A stretch of 64,000 bases of DNA from Saccharopolyspora soli (GTDB lineage Bacteria > Actinomycetota > Actinomycetes > Mycobacteriales > Pseudonocardiaceae). The stretch spans positions 84,683 to 148,682 of the forward strand of contig NZ_JALBWV010000017.1 of NCBI RefSeq assembly GCF_022678645.1, written 5' to 3'. Made by a program: the position numbers and the translations under genes. The notes below the pieces were generated by a model that saw only the letters and a list, made by a program, of their open reading frames with translations, was not told where the DNA came from and did not search any database. Shown piece by piece: positions 44,217 to 52,056 of this stretch. Within the stretch, counting starts at the first letter, position 1. Every line of letters starts with the position of its first letter.

Positions 44217-45617
44217 TCAGCCGAAGGAGACGCCGAAGACGTTCAGGAGGCTGTAGACACCGAGCAGGGTGATCGCGATGCTGCTGATCACCAGGAGGGT
44301 GTTGAACCAGCCGCCGCCGTGCAGGCGCTTGTCGACTTGGGTTTTCCGCAGGTACCAGGTCGCGACGACCACGGCGGGCAGGAAGATGCCGGTCATGATG
44401 CCGCCGATCTGGACCATGACCACCGGCGAGTTGATGAACAGGTAGGTCGCGCCCCACACGATCGGCAGCGCCACCGTGAAACCGCGGATCCACTTCTGCC
44501 GGGACCGGGCGTTCTGCCAGTCCACCGCACCCAGCTCGGCCAGGACGTTGGTGTACATCCGCGCCCAGCTCGGGATCGCGGCCCAGAGCGTGGAACCGAG
44601 CACCGCGATCGCGCCGATGAGGAACGCGATGGCCGCCCACTCGCCGATGACGTCGGTGTACATCTGCGAAAGGGTGGTGATCATCTCGTTGCCTTCGAGC
44701 ACCAGCCCCTGCGGGTTGAGCACCGCGGCACCCATCACGAAGAACGCCAGGGTGCTGAAGGTGTAGATGACCCAGGACAGGAAGACGTCCTTGTACATCA
44801 CCTTGATCCAGCCCTGCGCGCGCTGCCGCCACTGCTCGGTGTCCTCGGCCGGCCCGACCCACCGGGCGTAGCCCTTCTCCAGGCACCAGTAGGTGTAGAA
44901 GGTGATCTCGTCGGCGCCCACGCCGGTGATGCCGAACATCGCGATGGCCGCGCCGATGGCGCCCGCCGGGATGCTGAAGGTGAGTCCGCTGAGCAGGTCG
45001 CCGCCGCTGTATCCGAACGGTGTGAACGGCAGGCCGAGCGCGATCACGACGGTTGCCACCGAGAACACCGCCACCAGCGCGAAGGCGCCGCGTTCGATCA
45101 GGCTGTAGTTGTTCGAGTACAGCAGGGCGATGCTGCCCGCCACGATGATGAGCGTCCACACCGTCAGCGAGGTGAAGCCGAGCGGATCACCGCCGACCGG
45201 GATCAGCATGCTGAAGGCGACCGCGGTACCGCCGACGATGCCGCCCACCTGCAGCAGCTTGGACAGCGCCATGAGCATCCACAGCAGGTTGATCCAGCCG
45301 ACCCGACCGATCTTCGGCGGTACCTCGTTGAAGCCGGTCAGCGCCGGTTTGCCGGTGATGATCGTCCAGCGGGCGAGTTCGGCCTGCACCGCCACCTTGA
45401 CCGCCGTGGAGAGGATGACCATCCACAGCAGCGCGAAGCCGACCTCCGCGCCGAGCGCGGTGGTGGCGATGAGCTCTCCGGACCCGACGATCGAGGCGCT
45501 GACGATCAGTCCAGGGCCCAGGTACCGCAGGCTGGACTTCCAGCCCTTGGGTGGTTCCTTGATGCCGTCCGCGGTGAGAACGTACGGATCGTCGCTGGTC
45601 GCGACGGGTGTTCCCAT
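44217..45617 (-). CDS. Nramp-family-like transporter, non-canonical (copy 1)
   Basis: 466-residue membrane protein with eleven or twelve helices and the Nramp/LeuT-type order. Metal-site motifs of true Nramps are replaced: helix 1 reads SIVGSGE (42-48) where DPGN is expected, and helix 6 reads GITGVGADEIT (229-239) in place of the MPH block. Acidic residues Glu48 and Asp/Glu 236-237 might take over. The family is widespread in bacteria, is usually annotated as divalent-metal transporter, and has no proven substrate that I can name. ATG 45617 has AAAGGAG upstream. A TTCAC-N4-GTGAA palindrome 34 bases upstream recurs before its paralogue and the UxaA gene. Confidence 0.82.
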   Translation of the reverse strand: MGTPVATSDDPYVLTADGIKEPPKGWKSSLRYLGPGLIVSASIVGSGELIATTALGAEVGFALLWMVILSTAVKVAVQAELARWTIITGKPALTGFNEVPPKIGRVGWINLLWMLMALSKLLQVGGIVGGTAVAFSMLIPVGGDPLGFTSLTVWTLIIVAGSIALLYSNNYSLIERGAFALVAVFSVATVVIALGLPFTPFGYSGGDLLSGLTFSIPAGAIGAAIAMFGITGVGADEITFYTYWCLEKGYARWVGPAEDTEQWRQRAQGWIKVMYKDVFLSWVIYTFSTLAFFVMGAAVLNPQGLVLEGNEMITTLSQMYTDVIGEWAAIAFLIGAIAVLGSTLWAAIPSWARMYTNVLAELGAVDWQNARSRQKWIRGFTVALPIVWGATYLFINSPVVMVQIGGIMTGIFLPAVVVATWYLRKTQVDKRLHGGGWFNTLLVISSIAITLLGVYSLLNVFGVSFG

Positions 45618-45650
45618 CGGGCACTCCTTTGTGCTGAGTGAGATTGATTT

Positions 45651-45664
45651 TTCACATTCGTGAA
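45651..45664 (-). promoter_or_regulatory. operator-like palindrome TTCAC-ATTC-GTGAA
   Basis: Perfect five-base inverted repeat with centre ATTC, 34 bases before the Nramp-like start. Related half-sites (GATGTGAAA and ACATTCGCGAA) follow at about 45676-45698, so more than one regulator dimer may bind. Confidence 0.5.
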
Positions 45665-45848
45665 ATCGGACTTATGGATGTGAAAACTACATTCGCGAAC
45701 GGGGCCGGTCAACGGCCGATATCGAGCCGAGACGCAGTGCCCCGAAAGGCCGAGGTTCGAACGATAGGACGCACAGCCGGTGATCGCGACGTTTCAGGGG
45801 CGGCCGCCACCTCTGCCGCCCCAAACGACACTTCGGGAACAGGCGCGC

Positions 45849-47249
45849 TCAGTCCACGCCGAGGCCGAAGACGTTCAGGACCGTGTAGATGCCCAGCAGC
45901 GTGATCGCGATGCTGCTGGCCATCAGAAGCGCGTTGAACCAGCGACCGCCGTGCAGGCGCTCGTCGACTTGGGTTTTCCGCAGGTACCAGGTCGCGACCA
46001 CGACAGCGGGCAGGAAGATGCCGGTCATGATGCCGCCGATCTGGACCATGACCACCGGCGAGCTGATGAACAGGTAGGCGGTGGCCCACAGGATCGGCTG
46101 GAGTGCGATCAGCACCTTGATCGAGCGTTGCCGGGCGGGGATGTTGTGCCAGTCCAGGAATCCGACGATCGAGAACAGGTTGGTGTACATCCGCGCCCAG
46201 CTCGGCAGACCCGCCCAGAGGGTGGAGCCGAGCACCGCGATCGCGCCGATGAGGAACAGCGCGCTCGCCCACTCGCCGATGACGTCGGTGTACATCCGCG
46301 ACAGCGTCTCCATCAAGCCGTTGCCCTCGATCACCAGGCCCTGAGGGTGCAGCACGGCCGCGCCCATGAGGTAGAAGGCCAGGGTGCTGAAGGTGTAGAT
46401 GACCCAGGACAGGAAGGTGTCCTTGTACATCACCTTGATCCAGCCCTGCGCGCGCTGCCGCCACTGCTCGCTGCCGTCCGGTGGACCCGACCAGCGCGCG
46501 TAGCCCTTCTCCAGGCACCAGTAGGTGTAGAAGGTGATCTCGTCGGCGCCCACGCCCGTGATGCCGAACATCGCCACCGCCGCGCCGATCGCACCGGCCG
46601 GGATGGCGAAGGTGAGTCCGGTGAGGACGTCGCCGCCGCTGTAGGAGAACGGCGTGAACGGCAGTCCGAACGCGATGGCGATGGTGACCACCGAGAACAC
46701 CACCACCAGCAGGAAGGCGCCGCGCTCGATGAAGCGGTAGCCGCTGGAGTACAACAGCGCGATGCTGCCGAGCGCGACGATGATGGTCCACACCGTGATG
46801 GAGGTGCTGCTCATCGGTTCGCCGCCGATCGGGATCAGCAGGCTGAAGGCGACCGCGGTGCCGCCGATGATGCCACCGGCTTGCAGCAGCTTGGACAGGG
46901 CCAGGATGATCCACAGGACGTTGATCCAGCCGATCCGGCCCAGCCGCGGCGGGACGTCGTTGAAGCCCGACAGCGCGGGTTTGCCGGTGCAGATTGTCCA
47001 GCGGGCGAGTTCGGCCTGCACCGCGACCTTGACCGCGGTGGACAGGATCACCAGCCACAGCAACACGAATCCGACTTCGGCGCCGAGCGCGGTGGTGGCG
47101 ATGAGCTCTCCGGACCCGACGATCGAGGCGCTGATGATCAGGCCCGGACCCAGGTACCGCAGGCTGGCTTTCCAGCCCTTGGGCGGTTCTTTGATGCCGT
47201 CTGCGGTCAGCAGGTATGGATCGTCGTCAGACGCGACAGTTGTTCCCAT
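45849..47249 (-). CDS. Nramp-family-like transporter, non-canonical (copy 2)
   Basis: 466 residues and colinear with copy 1 without gaps; most differences are conservative and concentrated in helices 9-11. The same SIVGSGE and GITGVGADEIT segments stand in place of DPGN and MPH. ATG 47249 has AAAGGAG upstream, identical in layout to copy 1. The pair lies head to tail with a 231-base spacer that carries copy 1's own promoter, so this is a tandem duplication with separate control. Confidence 0.82.
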   Translation of the reverse strand: MGTTVASDDDPYLLTADGIKEPPKGWKASLRYLGPGLIISASIVGSGELIATTALGAEVGFVLLWLVILSTAVKVAVQAELARWTICTGKPALSGFNDVPPRLGRIGWINVLWIILALSKLLQAGGIIGGTAVAFSLLIPIGGEPMSSTSITVWTIIVALGSIALLYSSGYRFIERGAFLLVVVFSVVTIAIAFGLPFTPFSYSGGDVLTGLTFAIPAGAIGAAVAMFGITGVGADEITFYTYWCLEKGYARWSGPPDGSEQWRQRAQGWIKVMYKDTFLSWVIYTFSTLAFYLMGAAVLHPQGLVIEGNGLMETLSRMYTDVIGEWASALFLIGAIAVLGSTLWAGLPSWARMYTNLFSIVGFLDWHNIPARQRSIKVLIALQPILWATAYLFISSPVVMVQIGGIMTGIFLPAVVVATWYLRKTQVDERLHGGRWFNALLMASSIAITLLGIYTVLNVFGLGVD

Positions 47250-47308
47250 CGAGCACTCCTTTGTGCCGACTCCGCGCCGGGCGAGATCGCGCGGAGGTTT
47301 CCAGGGTT

Positions 47309-47322
47309 TTCACATCCGTGAA
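47309..47322 (-). promoter_or_regulatory. operator-like palindrome TTCAC-ATCC-GTGAA
   Basis: Perfect five-base inverted repeat with centre ATCC, 59 bases before the second Nramp-like start. Third member of the set with 17052 and 45651. Confidence 0.5.
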
Positions 47323-47432
47323 GCAGTCGCTTGATCTGTGGAAAATACCGGCGCGCCGGGCCGAGGTCAACGGGCGTCAGCGGCAGGTTTTCGATCGGGC
47401 GGCAGCGGGCACTCCACTGCCCGGAGGTGTCG

Positions 47433-47870
47433 ATGGCTCCCCGGATCCACTGGCCGAACCGCTGGGCGCTGGTGCTCACCGCGGAGGGTTTGCTGCTGGT
47501 CCTGCTCGGCCTCCTCGGACTGGCCAACGCCGGTTGGCGTGCCTCCGAAGACGTCCCAGTGCTGGTGATCTTCCAGCTCAACACCGCGCACAGCATCTTG
47601 TTGCTGGTCGCCGGAGTGCTGGCACTGGTCGCCGCGCGGTGGCGGCGCGGCGTGGTGGTGTTCGCGGCGTCGCAGATGGTCGTCGGCGTAATGCTGTTCG
47701 TCTACGGCACGGCGGAAAGCACCGTCGGTGAAGGACGGACGCCGTTCTCGCTGGACCCGGCGGAGAACTTCCTGCACGCGGGCCTGGCCGTGCTGGGTTT
47801 CATCATCCTATGTGGAGTGACGTCCGCGCCCACCCCCACCGAGCCGCGTCGGATCGTCACCGGTCATTGA
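47433..47870 (+). CDS. DUF4383-family membrane protein
   Basis: 145 residues, four predicted membrane helices (about 14-35, 50-70, 80-100, 115-135). The pattern NxxHxxLLxxGxLAL-like (FQLNTAHSILLLVAGVLAL) and LDPAENFLHAGLAVLGF match DUF4383, a small actinobacterial membrane family without known function. GGAGGTGTCG gives ATG 47433 an ideal ribosome site; the longer frame is unsupported. Confidence 0.78.
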   Translation: MAPRIHWPNRWALVLTAEGLLLVLLGLLGLANAGWRASEDVPVLVIFQLNTAHSILLLVAGVLALVAARWRRGVVVFAASQMVVGVMLFVYGTAESTVGEGRTPFSLDPAENFLHAGLAVLGFIILCGVTSAPTPTEPRRIVTGH

Positions 47871-48007
47871 GGCGGAATCGGGCAAGCCGGGCCGACGATT
47901 CGGCATTGTCGGGGGTGCGGGAATTTTTCCTGGACTTTCGTTGTTGATCTGTGTTCGCAACGGGTTCTCCGATGCTTGTCGACGGTTTGACGGATAGGGT
48001 TCGAACT

Positions 48008-50371
48008 ATGGTGGGTTCATTGCTGGGGACCGAGGTCCAACGGGTCGAAGACCCGGAACTGCTCCGCGGTCGGGGCACCTACGTCGGCAACCTCGACTTC
48101 GAGGGCATGGTGCACATCGGATTCGTCCGCTCGCCGGTGGCGCACGCGCGACTGACCGGCGTCGACGTCAAGGCTGCCGCCGCCGCGCCGGGCGTTGTCG
48201 CGGCGTTGGCGGCGGGGGATCTGGACATTCCGGTCGCGCCGCCATTCGTCGTGCTCAACCCGAACTGCGAGCGACCGCCGCTGGCCACCGACCGGGTTCG
48301 GTTCGTCGGCGAGCCGGTCGCGGTGATCGTCGGCGAGAGCGCCGCGGCGGTCGCTGATGCGATCGAACTGGTCGACGTCGACTACGACCCGCTGCCCGCT
48401 GTCGCGGATCCGGAGCGCGCCCTGGACCCGGCGGCCGAAACGCAGTTCCCGGAGCTGGGTTCGAACGTGGCTGGCGGTTACCGCGATGCGGCCGGTGCGG
48501 ATGTGCTGGCCGAGGCTGACGTGGTGGTGCGGGCCCGCATCGAGAACCAGCGCGTCGCGGTGGTTCCGCTGGAGGGCAATGCGATCGCGGTGCAGCCGGG
48601 TGGTCCGGATCAGGAATACGACGTGACGGTGCACGTCTCGACGCAGATGCCGCACGGCTTGCGGGACGGCGTGGTCAAGGCGTTCGGCTGGGCTCCGGAG
48701 CGGGTGCGGGTGATCTCCCCGCACGTCGGCGGCGGGTTCGGCGGCAAGGCGGGGATGATCTCCGAGCACGCGGTGGCCATCGCGGTCGCGCAGCACTTGG
48801 GACGTCCGGTGCGGTGGATCGAGTCCCGTTCGGAGAACATGCAGGCGATGCCGCACGGCCGTGCCCAGGTGCAATACGCGGAGCTGGGGTTGCGCCGCGA
48901 CGGCAGCATCGTCGGGCTGCGCTGCCGGGTCATCGGTGACGCCGGCGCCTACGCGGGCTTCGGCGGCTCGTTGGCGATGGGGTCGACGCGCATGATGTCG
49001 CAGGGCGTCTACCGGATCCCGAAGATCAGCTACGACGCGGCGGCGGTGCTGACCAACACCACACCGGTCGGCGCGTTCCGCGGCGCGGGACGACCGGAGG
49101 CCGCGGCGATGCTGGAGCGGCTGATGGACCTGGCCGCGGCCGAGCTGGACATGGACCCGGTGGCGTTGCGGCGCAAGAACTTCCTGGTGCCGGAGTCCTT
49201 CCCGTACCAGACGTTGGTCGGCGCCAGCTACGACAGCGGTGACTACGAACGGCCGCTCGCCGAGGCGCTGCGGCTGGCCGACTACGACGGGCTGCGCGCT
49301 GAGCAGGCGCGTCGCATCGCCGCTGGTGAACAACTGCTGCTGGGCATCGGGGTGAGCTCCTACGTGGAGATCACCGGTGGCGGCGCGGGGGAGTACGCCG
49401 AGGTCGAGGTGCACGAGAACGGCGCCCGGATCAAGGTCGGCACCTCCGCGCACGGGCAGGGCCACGCGACCGCGTTCGCCATGATCGTGTCCGACAAGCT
49501 GGGCATCCCGATGGAGTCGATCGAGTTCCTGCAGTCCGACACCGCGCAGGTGCCGCGCGGTGGGGGCACCGGCGGCTCCCGGTCGCTGCAACTCGCTGGC
49601 AGCGCGGTGCACGAGGCCGGTGAGCTGGTGCTGCAGAAGGCAAAGGAGTTGGCGGCGTCCCGCTTGGAGGCGTCGGTCGACGACATCCAGGTGACCGACA
49701 GCGGCGAACTCGGCGTGGCCGGGGTGCCGAACGCGACGGTGGCTTGGGCGGAGCTCGCTCGGGCGGCTGCCGACGACGGGGACCGGCTGGCCGCGAACAT
49801 CGACTTCGCCCCCGCCGGTGCGACGTTCCCGTTCGGCGGGCACGTGTCGGTGGTCGAAGTGGACGTGGAGACCGGGTACGTCCGTCCAGTGCGGCACATC
49901 GCGGTGGACGACTGCGGTCGGGTGCTCAACCCGATGATCGTGCGCGGTCAGCAGCACGGTGGTGCGGCCCAGGGCATCGCGCAGGCGTTGTGGGAGCAGG
50001 TCACCTTCGACGCCGAGGGCAACCCGGAGACCGGCACGCTCGCCGACTACACGATCCCGTCGGCGGCGGACCTGCCGTCGCTGGAGACGGCGAACACCGA
50101 GACCCCGAGCCCGTTCAACCCGATGGGCGCCAAGGGAATCGGCGAGTCCGCCACGGTCGGTTCGACACCGGCGGTGCAGAACGCGGTGGTCGACGCGTTG
50201 AAGCACCTCGGCGTCCGGCACATCGACATGCCAGCCACTCCGGAGCGGGTGTGGAAGGCGATCCAGGCCGGTAGCAGCGCGACGTACTGGCAGGAGCCAC
50301 CGGCGGCCTTCGAAACGCTGCCGGTCCGCGCCGCGGACGCCCCGGACGAGGCGGACGAAGCCGTGGTGTAA
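48008..50371 (+). CDS. molybdenum hydroxylase large subunit (CoxL/xanthine dehydrogenase family)
   Basis: 787-residue molybdopterin-cytosine-dinucleotide-type large subunit. N-terminal GRGTYVGNLDFEGMVH, then SPHVGGGFGGKAG (cofactor contact), VGAFRGAGRPEAAAMLE, SYVEITGGGAGEYAEV, and the catalytic Glu in GAKGIGESATVGS. The CO-dehydrogenase-specific AYRCSFR loop is absent, so it is not a CO dehydrogenase of form I. Such subunits normally work with an FAD subunit and a 2Fe-2S subunit; neither is adjacent. ATG 48008 is used; ATG 47972 and GTG 47951 are in frame too. Confidence 0.87.
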   Translation: MVGSLLGTEVQRVEDPELLRGRGTYVGNLDFEGMVHIGFVRSPVAHARLTGVDVKAAAAAPGVVAALAAGDLDIPVAPPFVVLNPNCERPPLATDRVRFVGEPVAVIVGESAAAVADAIELVDVDYDPLPAVADPERALDPAAETQFPELGSNVAGGYRDAAGADVLAEADVVVRARIENQRVAVVPLEGNAIAVQPGGPDQEYDVTVHVSTQMPHGLRDGVVKAFGWAPERVRVISPHVGGGFGGKAGMISEHAVAIAVAQHLGRPVRWIESRSENMQAMPHGRAQVQYAELGLRRDGSIVGLRCRVIGDAGAYAGFGGSLAMGSTRMMSQGVYRIPKISYDAAAVLTNTTPVGAFRGAGRPEAAAMLERLMDLAAAELDMDPVALRRKNFLVPESFPYQTLVGASYDSGDYERPLAEALRLADYDGLRAEQARRIAAGEQLLLGIGVSSYVEITGGGAGEYAEVEVHENGARIKVGTSAHGQGHATAFAMIVSDKLGIPMESIEFLQSDTAQVPRGGGTGGSRSLQLAGSAVHEAGELVLQKAKELAASRLEASVDDIQVTDSGELGVAGVPNATVAWAELARAAADDGDRLAANIDFAPAGATFPFGGHVSVVEVDVETGYVRPVRHIAVDDCGRVLNPMIVRGQQHGGAAQGIAQALWEQVTFDAEGNPETGTLADYTIPSAADLPSLETANTETPSPFNPMGAKGIGESATVGSTPAVQNAVVDALKHLGVRHIDMPATPERVWKAIQAGSSATYWQEPPAAFETLPVRAADAPDEADEAVV

Positions 50372-50387
50372 CCCGTTTGAGTTCGAG

Positions 50388-50434
50388 GTGAGGGGCACCC
50401 GTGACCCAGTTACTTGGTCACGGGTGCCCCTCAC
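50388..50434. terminator. long palindrome between convergent genes, repeat family B
   Basis: 47-base palindrome (GTGAGGGGCACCCGTGACC and complement, one mismatch) 17 bases after the molybdenum hydroxylase stop and 30 bases from the end of the CGNR gene. Confidence 0.7.
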
Positions 50435-50463
50435 TCGTTCCACGATCGGGTGCTGCGAGCAGG

Positions 50464-50994
50464 TCAGGCGTTCTTGCGGCGATTCCGGTAGGTGCGCATC
50501 TTGTGGCGTGCTCCGCAGATGTCCATGCTGCACCAGATGCTGTTGTTGCCGGGAGATCGGTCGTAGTAGAGCCAGCGGCAGTCGTCGGCGTGGCAGACCT
50601 TGAGCCGCCCAGGTTTCCCGGCTAGCCCGTCTACCGCCAGGGCCGCGATGAGCCGACCTATCAGCCGCTCGACCGCGGTGCCGTCGAGCACCGGGATCAG
50701 CACGTCGCCGTCCCGCCACTGCGGCGGTCGCAGGAGGCGGCGCGCGTAGTCGTTCAGCCCTGCGGAATCGGTTCCTTCGAGGTGTTCGCGGATGGTTTCG
50801 CGGGCTCGCACCAGGTCGCGACGAGCGGATTCGTCCAGCTCGTCGGCGGCGTCCTGCCATTCGTGCTCGGTCAGCCAAGCCCGCGTGCTTGCCAGGTCGG
50901 CGAAGGCGTCTTCGTCGTAGAGGAACCGCGCGGAATTGCCGAACGCTTCGACGATTTCCAGGTCACCCGGAGCAGCTGGTCGGTCGTAGGCCAC
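50464..50994 (-). CDS. CGNR zinc-finger (ABATE domain) regulator
   Basis: 176 residues: an N-terminal ABATE-like helical stress domain (about 1-125) and a C-terminal zinc finger (about 130-176) with C-x4-C in VCHADDCRWLYYD and WCSMDICGARHKMRTY. The signature CGNR reads CGAR here, an Asn-to-Ala change at a position that is normally conserved. Such proteins are thought to be DNA-binding regulators. GTG 50994 is the start. It is divergent from the hydrolase at 51071 across 76 bases and probably regulates it. Confidence 0.83.
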   Translation of the reverse strand: MAYDRPAAPGDLEIVEAFGNSARFLYDEDAFADLASTRAWLTEHEWQDAADELDESARRDLVRARETIREHLEGTDSAGLNDYARRLLRPPQWRDGDVLIPVLDGTAVERLIGRLIAALAVDGLAGKPGRLKVCHADDCRWLYYDRSPGNNSIWCSMDICGARHKMRTYRNRRKNA

Positions 50995-51003
50995 GAATTC
51001 AGT

Positions 51004-51036
51004 TTACCGTCATCCGGCATTTGATGGTAACGTTAC
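51004..51036. promoter_or_regulatory. operator-like repeats between CGNR and hydrolase genes
   Basis: TTACC (51004-51008) and GGTAA (51026-51030) form an inverted pair, and GTAACGTTAC (51027-51036) is a perfect ten-base palindrome, all within the short divergent region. A binding site for the CGNR protein is a reasonable guess. Confidence 0.35.
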
Positions 51037-51070
51037 TTGCAGAACGTCATAGTCGGTAACGGAGGTTGGG

Positions 51071-51889
51071 ATGGGCTGGGAACTGCCGGAGCGGCACGAG
51101 ACGTCGTACGGAACCGTTCGCTGGGCGAGCCACGGGCGAGGAGATCCGGTGATCCTGATGCACGGGACGCCGTTCTCGTCCTACGTCTGGCGCGACATCG
51201 CCGGGGCGCTCAGCGCCCGGTACCAGGTGTTCGTCTGGGACATGCCGGGCTATGGGCAGTCTGAAATGCGGGATGGGCAGGATGTCTCGTTGGCTGCGCA
51301 GCAGGCGGTGTTCACCGATCTGCTGCGGCACTGGGGGTTGCGGGGCCCGTCGGTGATCGCGCACGACTTCGGTGGTGCAGTGGCGCTGCGGTCCGCCCTG
51401 CTGGACGGTGTCCACTATGGACGGATGATGTTGCTCGACGCGGTGAGCGTGCGCCCCTGGGGTTCGGACTTCTTCCGGCTGGTGCGGGACAATTCCGAGG
51501 TCTTCGCGGCACTGCCGCCGCACCTGCACGAGGCGCTGGTCCGCCGCTACATCGCGACCGCGGCGCACCGCGAACTGCGCGGCGAGGTGCTGGACGCGCT
51601 GGTCGAGCCCTGGCTCGGCGAGACGGGGCAACCGGCGTTCTACCGCCAGATCGCGCAGGCCGACGAACGCTTCACCCGCGAAGTGGAAGACCGCTACGGG
51701 GAACTCGACTGCCCGGTGCTCATCGCCTGGGGCGAGCAGGACCAGTGGCTACCGGCCGACCGCGCGCAGCGGCTGGCCGAGCAGATCCCGCACGCCCGGC
51801 TGGCCTGGATCGAACAGGCCGGACATCTGGCCCAACTGGACAACCCGGCCCGCCTGACCGCGCTACTCGCCGACTTCCTCGCCGAATGA
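51071..51889 (+). CDS. alpha/beta hydrolase with Asp nucleophile (epoxide hydrolase/haloalkane dehalogenase-like)
   Basis: 272 residues. Oxyanion-hole HGTPFSSYVW, nucleophile elbow AHDFGG with Asp99 in place of Ser, acid Asp in WGEQDQWLP and His in QAGHLAQLD. An Asp nucleophile marks epoxide hydrolases and haloalkane dehalogenases instead of esterases; the HG-T-P oxyanion segment and lack of clear halide Trp pair make the choice open. CGGAGG precedes ATG 51071. Divergent from the CGNR regulator. Confidence 0.83.
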   Translation: MGWELPERHETSYGTVRWASHGRGDPVILMHGTPFSSYVWRDIAGALSARYQVFVWDMPGYGQSEMRDGQDVSLAAQQAVFTDLLRHWGLRGPSVIAHDFGGAVALRSALLDGVHYGRMMLLDAVSVRPWGSDFFRLVRDNSEVFAALPPHLHEALVRRYIATAAHRELRGEVLDALVEPWLGETGQPAFYRQIAQADERFTREVEDRYGELDCPVLIAWGEQDQWLPADRAQRLAEQIPHARLAWIEQAGHLAQLDNPARLTALLADFLAE

Positions 51890-52056
51890 TCAGGCCGGTG
51901 CCTGCTCCCAAATTCGGGGAAATTCGGGCGTGGTGGCCGCACTGGTCGATGGTGGCCGTGAGGATGCCCACTATGCGGGATTCGGGTCTCGGTACGTGGT
52001 TGATCAGCGGTTAGAGTGCCTTAGCCCATTCGTGTTATCGAGGAGGTTTTGGCGCC

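Noticed and set aside
48008..50371. Carbon monoxide dehydrogenase (coxL)
   Set aside because: The AYRCSFR active-site loop of form I is absent and coxS/coxM are not adjacent.
48017..50878. 953-codon minus-strand frame opposite the molybdenum hydroxylase
   Set aside because: Shadow frame without domains; crosses a terminator-like palindrome.
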